Of a stretch of DNA of 64,000 nt, positions 24,653 to 32,600 are shown one piece after another. A program made the position numbers and the translations under genes. The DNA is from Verrucomicrobiales bacterium (GTDB lineage Bacteria > Verrucomicrobiota > Verrucomicrobiia > Limisphaerales > UBA11358): the NCBI GenBank assembly GCA_028712475.1, contig JAQTQB010000011.1:1-64000 (forward strand), given 5' to 3'. The number at the start of each line of letters is the position of its first letter. The stretch's first letter is position 1. Below the pieces are notes generated by a model. The model was not told the DNA's origin. It did no database searches and worked only from the letters and a program-made list of their open reading frames with translations.

Positions 24653-24727
24653 TGGTAGCGCATACGGGAATCGAACCCGTCTTTCAGCCTTGAGAAGGCC
24701 ACGTCCTAGCCGATAGACGAATGCGCC
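24653..24727 (-). tRNA. tRNA-Glu (anticodon CTC)
   Basis: The reverse strand folds as a full cloverleaf: acceptor GGCGCAT with ATGCGCT, D arm GTCT...GGAC, anticodon loop TTCTCAA (CTC, reads GAG), T loop TTCGATT, and an encoded CCA. The 75-base length is normal. Confidence 0.96.
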
Positions 24728-24824
24728 GCTAAACTGGTTGAGAGTTTAGGGTTGAGAGTTGAGGGATTCAAGCACCAAGCTCGGACATCAGAGGACAGAA
24801 GGCAGATGACGGAACGGGGCGAAC

Positions 24825-25070
24825 ATCCAACACCCAATGTCCAATGTCCAACATCCAATGTCCAATGTCCAACGTCCAACGTCCAACGTCCAACGTCCAA
24901 CGTCCAACGTCCAACGCCCAACGTCCAACGCCCAACGCCCAACGCCCAACACCCAACGCCCAACGCCCAACGTCCAACGTCCAACGTCCAACGTCCAACG
25001 TCCAACGTCCAACGTCCAACGTCCAACGTCCAACGTCCAACGCCTAACGTCCAACGCCTAACGTCCAACA
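24825..25070. repeat. Heptamer minisatellite (CCAACGT type)
   Basis: About 35 tandem units of seven bases, mainly TCCAACG, with variants CCCAACG, TCCAATG and CCTAACG. Open frames on both strands reflect the 21-base protein period (NVQRPTS) and are not genes. Flanks carry another heptamer type (GTTGAGA, 24733-24765). Confidence 0.95.
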
Positions 25071-25432
25071 CTCCGGCAAAACCAAGACAAGATTTGAGCC
25101 GACTCACGTCGGGCTGCTACCATCAAGTTTCCAACGTCCAAGGGCTTCGTAACCGTAGGTTGGCTGACCCACAGACGTTCAAGTCCCCCGGCTGGGGCGG
25201 CAGAAAATGAATACGGTTTATCGGTCGCCTTTTCTTGGGCCGGATTGGTTTGGCTGACTTTTTACCAACCGTCCGCAGCTCCGCAGTTAAATAAACACAA
25301 CCCCTGCAACAGAGGACGCAAATCAAAGCATCGGGAACATTCAAAGACGGCTTGCATTAAAATTCGCCGCATTTAACTTCGTCAAAACATGAAGCGCACT
25401 TGCTCCAAAGTTGAACGCATCCTTGCCAAATT
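25071..25432. other. Intergenic, no gene seen
   Basis: 362 bases. One isolated TCCAACG unit appears at about 25131. A GTTCAAGTCC segment near 25177 looks like a tRNA T-loop, but no cloverleaf can be completed. Otherwise nothing recognisable before the sulfotransferase gene. Confidence 0.4.
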
Positions 25433-26974
25433 ATGAAGCGGCCATCCTTGGTGTCCCAAGGCTCCCTGAACCGCATCTTTGAGTCGGTCAACGAGGCGTG
25501 GAAACGCTGCGATTTTCAAGCCGCCATCGAGATGATGGAGCGCGCCAGCCGCCTAAACCCTTCCAACTTCGGCATCCTGCTGAATCTGGGCCGCCTGCAT
25601 GGGCTGCGTTACGATTATGCCGCCGCCGAACGCTGCTTTGAACAGGCGTTGCGCGTGGCCCCAAAGAAATCGGAAGTGCTGGTGGCCGCCGGCCAGCAAA
25701 GCCGCGATTTCAACAATCTAACCATGTCCGAGCGCTACCTTAAACGCGCCTTGGAGCAGAAGGATGTTTCCCCCGCCACCCTCGTCAAACTGGCGGAAGT
25801 CTATGAACGGCAGCGACGCACGGAAGAGGCCGCCAGTCTGGCGGATCGCGCCTTACAGTCAGACGCCGGCTGTGGCCCGGCCCTGCTCCTGCGCGCCCGG
25901 CTGGATCGGCAGGCAGGACGGCTGGACGCAGCCGAAAAACTGCTGCGCGCCTTTCCGTCCAGCATCGAACCAACCCTCCGCGCAAGCGCCGCGTATGAAC
26001 TGGGCGGCATTCTTGACCGTCAGGGCCGATATGACGAAGCCATGGCCGCCTTTCTTGAAGCCAAGGCAAGGCTGAATCTCCTGGCCACGCCCCACGCCGC
26101 CGAGTTGAAGATCATCCGCACCCGAATCCAGCACCTGACCGCAAACGCCTCGGCTGCCGTGTTGCAACAGTGGTTCACCGCGTCCGACCAACTCCAGCCC
26201 GCCCATCGCATGGCCTTGCTGGGCGGGCATCCGCGCTCCGGCACCACCCTGCTGGAACAGGTGCTGGATGCCCACCCGGACATGGTGTCGGCGGAGGAAA
26301 CTGAAATTTTTTACAACGATGCCTACGGCCCGCTGATGCGCGGCCAGCCGGATGACACGGCCATGTATGCCGCCCTCGCCGCAGCCACGCCCGGCGCGCT
26401 CCAGCAAGCGCGGCAAAATTATTTTCGATCCATGGAATCGTCCCTCGGCCAGCCCATTGCCGGACGGTTGCTGATTGATAAAAATCCCAGCTACACTTTT
26501 TTGATCCCCACCCTCATCCGCATTTTCCCGGAGATGAAATTTCTCATCGCCCTGCGCGACCCGCGCGACGTGGTTTTGAGCTGTTTCATGCAAAACCTTC
26601 CGCTCAACCAGGTCGGCGCGGCATGCATCAGCCTGGCCAGCACCACCGAGGAATACACCGCCCTGATGAACGTCTGGCAGGCCATCAAGGCGCGGATGCC
26701 AAACCTTTATCTGGAAGTCCGCTATGAAGACATGGTGGAAGATCTGGAATCCGTGGCACGCAGGACGCTGGGTTTTCTCGAGGTTCCTTGGGATGCCTGC
26801 GTGCTTGGTTTTGATCAACACGCCCGGGAAAAGGTGGTGCGTTCCCCCACCTACGCCGACGTGACCCAGCCCGTCTATAAACGCGCCGTGGGCCGCTGGC
26901 ACCATTACCAGAAATACCTGGAACCACATCTGGAAAAGCTGGAGCCGTTCGTCAAGGCGTTCGGCTACGAATAG
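25433..26974 (+). CDS. TPR-sulfotransferase fusion protein
   Basis: 513 residues. The N-terminal 240 are TPR repeats (NPSNFGILLNLGRLHGLRYD, YAAAERCFEQALRVAPKKSE, further units to about 235). Residues 262-500 form a PAPS-dependent sulfotransferase domain with the 5'-phosphosulfate loop GGHPRSGTTLLEQVLDAHP and the 3'-phosphate motif ALRDPRDVVLSCF. TPR-sulfotransferases modify proteins or glycans; the acceptor is unknown. No signal peptide. The 3' end (LEPFVKAFGYE) is repeated twice downstream, and a truncated paralogue lies at 27349. Confidence 0.9.
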   Translation: MKRPSLVSQGSLNRIFESVNEAWKRCDFQAAIEMMERASRLNPSNFGILLNLGRLHGLRYDYAAAERCFEQALRVAPKKSEVLVAAGQQSRDFNNLTMSERYLKRALEQKDVSPATLVKLAEVYERQRRTEEAASLADRALQSDAGCGPALLLRARLDRQAGRLDAAEKLLRAFPSSIEPTLRASAAYELGGILDRQGRYDEAMAAFLEAKARLNLLATPHAAELKIIRTRIQHLTANASAAVLQQWFTASDQLQPAHRMALLGGHPRSGTTLLEQVLDAHPDMVSAEETEIFYNDAYGPLMRGQPDDTAMYAALAAATPGALQQARQNYFRSMESSLGQPIAGRLLIDKNPSYTFLIPTLIRIFPEMKFLIALRDPRDVVLSCFMQNLPLNQVGAACISLASTTEEYTALMNVWQAIKARMPNLYLEVRYEDMVEDLESVARRTLGFLEVPWDACVLGFDQHAREKVVRSPTYADVTQPVYKRAVGRWHHYQKYLEPHLEKLEPFVKAFGYE

Positions 26975-27015
26975 CCGGTAGGGATGGCGCGCTGCGCCGT
27001 CCCCGCCGCCGAGCG

Positions 27016-27206
27016 CAGCGTCAGGCGACGGAACCGAACTTGCGTGGATCGCACGACTCACTTCATTCGTTCCGCCCTCGCTTCGCTGACGGGCGGGGAC
27101 ATCGCAGCGCGATGTCCCTACCAAAAAACTGGAGCCGTTCGTCAAGGCGTTCGGGTATGAGTGATGAAGGGTTGAGAGTTGAAGGCGTGGAAAAAAGTCG
27201 AGGGAC
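27016..27206. repeat. 190-bp repeat ending in sulfotransferase 3' remnant, copy 1
   Basis: Runs from CAGCGTCAGGCGACGGAACC through a GC palindrome (GGGACATCGC-agc-GCGATGTCCC, 27099-27121) to a copy of the sulfotransferase C-terminus (LEPFVKAFGYE stop, 27129-27164) and a heptamer tail. Near-identical to 29587-29780. Confidence 0.85.
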
Positions 27207-27348
27207 GAGAGTTGAGGGTCGAGGGCGGGAGGGATTTAGAATGGGGCGCGGTGGAACGCGGGCCTTACCGTGGTTGGCTTTGGTTTTTCGAGCGCGGGGT
27301 TGAAGATAATTTGATTTGGAACGCGGCGGAACGCATCATTGCCGAATC

Positions 27349-27543
27349 ATGAAACGACCTCAAATAATTGCTCCAGGTTCATTGAGCCGGATGCTTCAGA
27401 CAGCGGATGCGGCCTGGGAACGAAGCGATTTTCAGGAATGTATTGAGACGCTGCAACGCGCCCACCGCCTCGCGCCTTCTAACGCGAGCATTCTTCTCCA
27501 ATTGGGCCGTGTGCATGGGTTGCGTTATGACTATGCCGAGACA
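27349..27543 (+). pseudogene. Truncated TPR-sulfotransferase paralogue (N-terminal 65 codons)
   Basis: Starts MKRPQIIAPGSLSRMLQTAD, parallel to MKRPSLVSQGSLNRIFESVN of the complete gene, and keeps the similarity to GRVHGLRYDYAE. Homology stops abruptly at about 27543, seven bases before the stop codon of the opposite-strand TMTC-like gene. The rest of the sulfotransferase is missing except for a 3'-end copy at 29701. Confidence 0.8.
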
Positions 27544-27549
27544 CACGAT

Positions 27550-29391
27550 TTACCGGCCGGCCGGAGTCTTCTTCATTCCCCTCGCGCGCGAGAGATTTTT
27601 TTGGGCCGCCACAAAATCCGGTTTGATTCGGATGGCTTCCTGAAAATGACGGATGGCCTCGTCAATCTGGCCTTTGTCAACAAGGGCAATGCCTAGATTG
27701 TTCCGGGCCTCCGCAAAATCCGGATTGATTCGGATGGCGGCCTGATAATGATGAATGGCCTCGTCATTTTGGCCTTTCATGCCCAGAGCGACGCCGAGAT
27801 CGTAGCGAGCTTCCGCATAATCCGGTTTGATTCGGATGGCTTCCTGAAAATGACGGATGGCCTCGTCAATCTGGCCTTTGCCACCAAGGGCGATACCAAG
27901 GTTATTGTGGGCCTCCGCATAATCCGGGTAGATTCGGATGGCGGCCTGGAATTGACGGATAGCCCCGTCGGTCTGGCCTTTCGTGCCCAAGGCTTCGCCA
28001 AGGTTGCCGTGGGCGATGTAATTGTTCTCCGTCACGGCCAGCGCGTGCCGGAAGACCGTCTCGCTGTCCCGCCAATATCCGATCTGTTGTTGCGTCACCA
28101 AGATGCAGGAAATGACAGCCGCCGAACCCAACCCCGACAGCGTGATCGCCCGATAGCGCCAGTTCCGCGTCAGTTCAGCATTGCCCCAGATCATCAGGAT
28201 GAACACGCCCAGCGACGGAAGATAGTTATGCCGGTCCGCCATCGCTTGCAAACCCGTCTGCACCAGTCCGATCACGGGCACCAGCATCCCGCAAAACCAG
28301 AGCCACCCCATCAGTAAAAAAGGAAAGCGCCGGTGGTTCACCACAAAAAACACGGAAATGCCCAATAGCAGCCCGCCCGCCAGCAGCACCTCCACCACCG
28401 GCCAATACCCCGGGTGCGGATAGATGATGGCCAGATCCGTTGGCCAGAGCAGCTTCCCAAGCTGGCGGCAGTAAGAAATCAGGGCATTCTCACAGCGCGC
28501 GCCGAGCGGGAAAATTCCACCCGTTCCCAAGGAGCCGCCGCGCTTCTGCACCACGAAGGTCACGGTGCCGGCCAGCACAGCGAGAGCGAAGAACGGAATT
28601 TTTTCCAAAATCAGAAATTTGAGGTTTGAAATTTGAGGTTTGAAATTCAACCCCGCGTTCCCCGCTCCGCACTCCGCAATCCTTTTGAGCGGCCAGTAAT
28701 CCAGCAGCAACATCACGAACGGCAACGTTACCAGCATCGGCTTGCTCATGAGGCCAAGCGCAAAGCAGAAGAGCGAAAGCCAGTATTGGCCGGAGGCCGG
28801 AAGTCGGAGGCCGTAAGCCGGAGAACCAATTTCTGACTTCTGATTTCTGATTTCTGATCTCTGCGCATACCGGGCGTAAAAAATCAGTGCGAGCAGGCCA
28901 AAAAAACCGCTCAACACATCTTTACGTTCAGAAACCCAGGCGACTGACTGGATGTGCAGCGGATGAACTGCAAACAACGCCGCCACCAACAGGCTTCGCC
29001 ACGTCGCGCCCGTCAATTGGCGCAGCAACGCGAAGACCAGCACCGCGTTCAAGGCGTGAAGCAGCACGTTGGTCAAGTGATGCGCCCATGGTTTCAAACC
29101 GGATATTTGACAGACCAGCATGTGGGACAGCACCGTAATCGGATGCCAGTTGTCGGCCACAGGATTCAAGAAAGCCCATCCGATATTTTCCAAAGCCAGC
29201 CCGTTTTGGACGTGAACATTTGAGGTGACATAAACATCGTCATCATAGTTGACAAAATCATAGTCCGTCGCCGGCCAGTAAAGAGCCACCGTCACCAGCC
29301 CCAGCAGCACAGCCAGCAACCACGCTGGAATACGAGGCCGCGCATGGGGCAGGCCACACTGTTCATTTGCAGGGTCAGGAAAATTCGACAC
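27550..29391 (-). CDS. Multi-pass membrane protein with TPR repeats (TMTC/O-glycosyltransferase-like)
   Basis: About 613 residues from the GTG at 29391; longer starts at 29514 (ATG) and 29529 (TTG) are possible. About ten transmembrane helices carry the family motifs YDFVNYDDDVYVT, NWHPITVLSHML, HHLTNVLLHALNAVLVF, AVHPLHIQSVAWVSERKDVL, and DRHNYLPSLG. Four TPR units follow (ALGTKGQTDGAIRQFQAAIR and similar). Such proteins resemble eukaryotic TMTC O-mannosyltransferases and are thought to use lipid-linked sugars. Two linker segments are encoded by heptamer repeats (28615-28652 and 28789-28863), which look like later insertions. Confidence 0.85.
   Translation of the reverse strand: MSNFPDPANEQCGLPHARPRIPAWLLAVLLGLVTVALYWPATDYDFVNYDDDVYVTSNVHVQNGLALENIGWAFLNPVADNWHPITVLSHMLVCQISGLKPWAHHLTNVLLHALNAVLVFALLRQLTGATWRSLLVAALFAVHPLHIQSVAWVSERKDVLSGFFGLLALIFYARYAQRSEIRNQKSEIGSPAYGLRLPASGQYWLSLFCFALGLMSKPMLVTLPFVMLLLDYWPLKRIAECGAGNAGLNFKPQISNLKFLILEKIPFFALAVLAGTVTFVVQKRGGSLGTGGIFPLGARCENALISYCRQLGKLLWPTDLAIIYPHPGYWPVVEVLLAGGLLLGISVFFVVNHRRFPFLLMGWLWFCGMLVPVIGLVQTGLQAMADRHNYLPSLGVFILMIWGNAELTRNWRYRAITLSGLGSAAVISCILVTQQQIGYWRDSETVFRHALAVTENNYIAHGNLGEALGTKGQTDGAIRQFQAAIRIYPDYAEAHNNLGIALGGKGQIDEAIRHFQEAIRIKPDYAEARYDLGVALGMKGQNDEAIHHYQAAIRINPDFAEARNNLGIALVDKGQIDEAIRHFQEAIRIKPDFVAAQKNLSRARGMKKTPAGR
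28789..28863. repeat. In-gene heptamer insertion
   Basis: Within the TMTC-like gene: units GGCCGGA, GGCCGGA, AGTCGGA, GGCCGTA, AGCCGGA, then TTCTGAC, TTCTGAT, TTCTGAT, TTCTGAT. A second stretch at 28615-28652 reads TTTGAGG, TTTGAAA, TTTGAGG, TTTGAAA. Both keep the reading frame open and encode hydrophilic loops between membrane helices. Confidence 0.75.
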
Positions 29392-29586
29392 GCCCCTTTG
29401 TAGCGTGAAAGACCGGGGGTTGGCAAGATGCACAAAAAGAGATTGAGGTCGTGCGCAGGAGACGATGTGAAAAGGCTCTGATTTGGTTTTTCCAATTCGT
29501 CTAACCCCGCTCATCCGGTTGCTTGACAAAATTCAAAGGTTGAAGGCATGAGTTTGAGCGAGCGCACGCCCGCTGCTACGCGAAAA

Positions 29587-29780
29587 CAGCGTCAGGCGAC
29601 GGAACCGAACTTGCGTGGATCGCACGACTCACCTCATCCGTTCCGCCCTCGCTTCGCTGACGGGCGGGGACATCGCAGCGCGATGTCCCTACCAAAAAAA
29701 CTGGAGCCGTTCGTCAAGGCGTTCGAGTATGAGTGATGAAGGGTTGAGAGTTGAGGGTTGAGAGTTGAAGGCGTGGAAAA
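29587..29780. repeat. 190-bp repeat ending in sulfotransferase 3' remnant, copy 2
   Basis: Same as 27016-27206 with a few substitutions; the remnant here reads LEPFVKAFEYE (29701-29736). The tail has two more heptamer units than copy 1 (GTTGAGA GTTGAGG GTTGAGA against one GTTGAGA), showing length change of the heptamer tract between copies. Confidence 0.85.
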
Positions 29781-29915
29781 AGGAAAGTCGAGGGGCGAAG
29801 GCCGGGCTGACCTCAACGCAGAGGGCGCGGAGGGGAACATCCAATAATCATTCTCTGCGGCTCTCCGCGTTCTTTGCGTCATTGCGTTTAAGGAATGGGG
29901 ATCTGATTTCAGGCA

Positions 29916-30305
29916 TCAGGGCATCCAGATCACGGGGATGGTTTCACGTCCTGACTGGCGGCGATACCATTCAAAATGCCCGTCGTCTGTGAGCAGCTTG
30001 AAGGCGGGGCGCAATTCACCCGCGCGCACCAGCGTGGCATCGGCAAAATCCATTTCCGGCGCGTATTTTTGCAGCAGAGCGGCCAGCGCGCCTTTCTCCG
30101 TCTCCACATCCAGAAGAAAATGATAATCCGGCAGGATTTGCGCGGTGACCGCCGCGTCACCAATCAGATGGCTGGCCTCGGTGAACGCCGCCGCCGTCGT
30201 CCACAACTGCCCCTTGTGCCTGGCAAAGAAATTCTGCGCCCACTTGCGGCGCGCGGGCGTCCTGGCAAACGGGCTGACAATAAAACTGGTGTCAGCGAGA
30301 AACAT
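29916..30305 (-). CDS. PIN-domain ribonuclease toxin (VapC-like)
   Basis: 129 residues. PIN-domain acidic residues are in place: Asp in FLADTSFIV (residue 5), Glu in FTEASHLI (near 43), Asp pair in MDFADATLV (near 91-95) and LLTDDGHF (near 110). VapC toxins cleave tRNA or rRNA in the cytoplasm. It overlaps the antitoxin gene upstream by 14 bases, an operon with coupled translation. Confidence 0.88.
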   Translation of the reverse strand: MFLADTSFIVSPFARTPARRKWAQNFFARHKGQLWTTAAAFTEASHLIGDAAVTAQILPDYHFLLDVETEKGALAALLQKYAPEMDFADATLVRAGELRPAFKLLTDDGHFEWYRRQSGRETIPVIWMP

Positions 30306-30543
30306 GGCGGGCGGTGATGGCGGACCGGATTTTTTCGCGTTCCGTTTTACCCGGCTGTTCCGGCAGGGTGAAGCCGGCGCGGCTCAATGCCAGGCTGGCC
30401 GGTTCCGCCCCCAGGCTGCGCGCCGCCGCGCGCCCGGCCTCGCGTAAAAATTCCGCCACGGACACTCCTTTGCGCCGCGCCGCGGTTTGGAACAGCGTTT
30501 TTTCCTCCGGCTTGAGCCGCATCGGATAAGTCATGGTTGACAT
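30292..30543 (-). CDS. Antitoxin of the PIN toxin (ribbon-helix-helix type)
   Basis: 83 residues: TYPMRLKPEEKTLFQTAARRKGVSVAEFLREAGR matches the beta-helix-helix of CopG/MetJ-type DNA-binding antitoxins, followed by a flexible toxin-binding tail. The ATG at 30543 is chosen because the operator palindrome overlaps it; the ATG at 30534 is an alternative. Confidence 0.8.
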   Translation of the reverse strand: MSTMTYPMRLKPEEKTLFQTAARRKGVSVAEFLREAGRAAARSLGAEPASLALSRAGFTLPEQPGKTEREKIRSAITARHVSR

Positions 30544-30555
30544 ACAAGATTGTAT
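30542..30555. promoter_or_regulatory. Candidate operator of the vapBC-like pair
   Basis: Palindrome ATACAA-ga-TTGTAT at the start of the antitoxin gene. Ribbon-helix-helix antitoxins bind such 12-14-base palindromes to autoregulate. Position at the start codon would block the promoter or the ribosome site. Confidence 0.55.
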
Positions 30556-30585
30556 ATCACTTCTGCGAACACGCGTCAACTCCTC

Positions 30586-30723
30586 TTTGAGCGGGCGCAC
30601 GCCCGCTGCTACGGGAAAGTAGCATCAAGCGTGAGCTTGATCATTATTCTTCCGAAATGGAGGGCGTCCCCCCCCGGGGGGGCGAGTTTTTGAGTTTGAG
30701 CGGGCGCACGCCGCGCTGCTACG
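30586..30723. repeat. Two copies of a GAGCGGGCGCACGCC repeat
   Basis: TTTGAGCGGGCGCACGCC...GCTGCTACG occurs at 30586-30612 and 30694-30723, and also at 29552-29580. The second copy abuts the truncated IS3 transposase, so the element or a recombination at it probably removed the transposase 5' part. A run of C8/G7 (30668-30682) lies between the copies. Confidence 0.7.
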
Positions 30724-30725
30724 CC

Positions 30726-31199
30726 GTGTGGCAGGCCGACATCACCTATGTGGAAACGAATGAAGGCTGGTTGTATGTGGCGGGGATTTTGGACCGCTGC
30801 ACCCGCCGCTGTGTCGGCTGGGCGATGAGCGATTCCCTGCACACGGCGCTGCCGCTGGCCGCGTGGCAGATGGCGCTCACCCAACAGCGGCCACCGCCGG
30901 GTTTGGTGCATCACTCCGACCGAGGCGTGCAATACGCCAGCCAGCTTTACCGGCAAAACCTCAACGCCGCCGGGGTGGTTTGCAGCATGAGCCGCCGGGG
31001 CAACTGCTATGACAATGCGGCGATGGAAAGCTTCTGGAGCGCCCTGAAACGCGAGCTGGTTTACCAGCGGCGCTTCGCCACGCGTGGCGAAGCCCGCGCC
31101 GCCATCTTTGAATGGATCGAAGTCTTTTACAACCGCGTGCGGCTCCACAGCGCCCTCGGTTTCCAATCCCCTGTGGACTTTGAAACCAAACTCAACTAA
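30726..31199 (+). mobile_element. IS3-family transposase (OrfB) C-terminal remnant
   Basis: 158 codons of an rve-type integrase core: WQADITYVETNEGWLYVAG (first Asp), VHHSDRGVQYAS (second Asp) and NAAMESFWSALKRELVY (catalytic Glu), ending FYNRVRLHSALGFQSPVDFE. The first part of OrfB and all of OrfA are missing, replaced by repeat sequence. It has no start of its own and is inactive. No clear right-end inverted repeat is recognised. Confidence 0.88.
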
Positions 31200-31276
31200 A
31201 ACATCCCATGTCTCATGCGCTCACCAGTAGCCCACAAATCCGGGACAAGGCCAATTTCAGCAACCCGCCTTGCCGC

Positions 31277-31306
31277 AAAAAAGCGGCCTTCGTTTCCGAA
31301 GGCTGC
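31277..31306 (-). terminator. Intrinsic terminator of prs
   Basis: Reverse strand: a 10-bp stem (31283-31292 with 31297-31306, one wobble pair, four-base loop) followed by six T. Lies 34 bases past the prs stop codon. Confidence 0.9.
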
Positions 31307-31339
31307 TCACGGTTGTTGAATTGTTATTTTTCGGGGACG

Positions 31340-32284
31340 CTAACTGGTGCGCCCGCCTTTGAATTCAAACAGGGAGGTCACCGACGAATTGCTGTTGATC
31401 CGTTTGATGGCCTCACCCAAAAGCCCGGCCACGGACAGCGTGGTTATCTTCACCCCGTCAATGGCAGGACGCTGGACCGTGTCCGTGGTGATCAATTCGT
31501 CAATCACCGATTTGCGCAATCTTTCGATGCCCGTGTCGTTCAAAATCGCGTGGGAAACGCAGGCGATGATTTGTCTGGCGCCCTTCTCCTTCAGCAACGC
31601 CGCCGCCGAGGTGAGCGTGCCCGCCGTCTCGGTCAGGTCATCCACGAGCAGAACATTTTTCCCGTCAATGTCGCCGATGACGGCCATGGATTCCACTTCC
31701 GTCGCGCTCTTGCGGCGTTTGGCGACGATGGCCAGTTCCGCTTCCAGCGTCTGCGAATACGCATGGGCCATTTTAATCCCCCCGGCATCTGGGCTGACCA
31801 CCACCAGGTTTGTCAGGTTTTTTTTCTTCAAATAATCATACATCACGGGCGCGGCGTAGAGATGATCCACGGGAATGTCGAAGAAGCCCTGGATCTGCTG
31901 CGCGTGCAGATCCACCGCCAGGATCCGGTTCGCGCCCGATGCGACGAGCAGGTTCGCCACGAGCTTGGCGGTGATGGGAACACGCGGCTGGTCTTTGCGG
32001 TCCTGCCGGGCGTAACCGTAAAACGGCAGCACCACCGTGATGCGCGCCGCGCTCGACCGCCGCAACGCATCCATCATGATGAACAGTTCCATCAGATGAT
32101 GGTTCGTCGGCGGCGACGTGGGCTGGACGATGAACACTTCCTCGCCGCGCACGTTCTCCTCGATTTTCACAAACGTCTCGCCGTCGGGAAACGGTTTGAT
32201 GGTGCATTTGCCAAGTTCCACGCCGATGGATTTGCAGATGGCTTTGGCCAGAGGTTGATTCGCGGTGCCGCTAAAAATTTTCAC
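31340..32284 (-). CDS. prs: Ribose-phosphate pyrophosphokinase
   Basis: 314 residues, the standard length. Makes PRPP from ribose 5-phosphate and ATP for nucleotide, His and Trp synthesis. Signatures: IKPFPDGETFVKIEENVRG, YGYARQDRKDQPRVPITAKL, the Mg/ATP motif DLHAQQIQGFFD, and the PRPP loop VLLVDDLTETAGTL. The GTG at 32284 starts the protein as (M)KIFSGTANQPLA, as in homologues. The longer frame upstream is Arg-rich and not part of the family. Confidence 0.95.
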   Translation of the reverse strand: MKIFSGTANQPLAKAICKSIGVELGKCTIKPFPDGETFVKIEENVRGEEVFIVQPTSPPTNHHLMELFIMMDALRRSSAARITVVLPFYGYARQDRKDQPRVPITAKLVANLLVASGANRILAVDLHAQQIQGFFDIPVDHLYAAPVMYDYLKKKNLTNLVVVSPDAGGIKMAHAYSQTLEAELAIVAKRRKSATEVESMAVIGDIDGKNVLLVDDLTETAGTLTSAAALLKEKGARQIIACVSHAILNDTGIERLRKSVIDELITTDTVQRPAIDGVKITTLSVAGLLGEAIKRINSNSSVTSLFEFKGGRTS

Positions 32285-32600
32285 AATGATTAGATTCAGG
32301 TTGAAACGGAAAAACCGCCGCAGTCGGCGGATGAAATTGTGGAGGGACTTTAACAACCGGCAAAAACGGCGCAAGTTGAATCTCCGTCCGCCCGGAAAAA
32401 GAAGCCGGCGGATGCGACGATTACACACGGTTTAATTTATCGCCACACCCGCCAAGCGCCCAGTTCTCATTGGGCACGGCCAACCTAGCCCACCGTGCGG
32501 ATGAGGCAAGCGTTTTTTGAAAATAATTTTCAGTCTCATTATGGCTGCATTTTTTCGGGAACCATTTACATTCCCGCCCGGACAATCTGAACCATCAAAT
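32285..32600. promoter_or_regulatory. Divergent intergenic region prs / histidine kinase
   Basis: 316 bases that must hold both promoters. It contains GCCAAGCG, three variable bases, then AGTTCTCATTGGG (32451-32474). The same 24-base pattern with 21 matches recurs at 36527-36550, just beyond the response regulator gene. No gene is seen. Confidence 0.45.

Noticed and set aside
24825-25070. Possible CRISPR array
   Set aside because: Unit is seven bases and there are no spacers.
25140-25205. tRNA-like 3' half (GTTCAAGTCC)
   Set aside because: No matching acceptor, D or anticodon arms could be folded.
24752-25210. Open frames on both strands across the minisatellite, with repeated NVQRPTS or VGRWTLD
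   Set aside because: They are a by-product of a 7-base repeat read in triplets; no start context or family.
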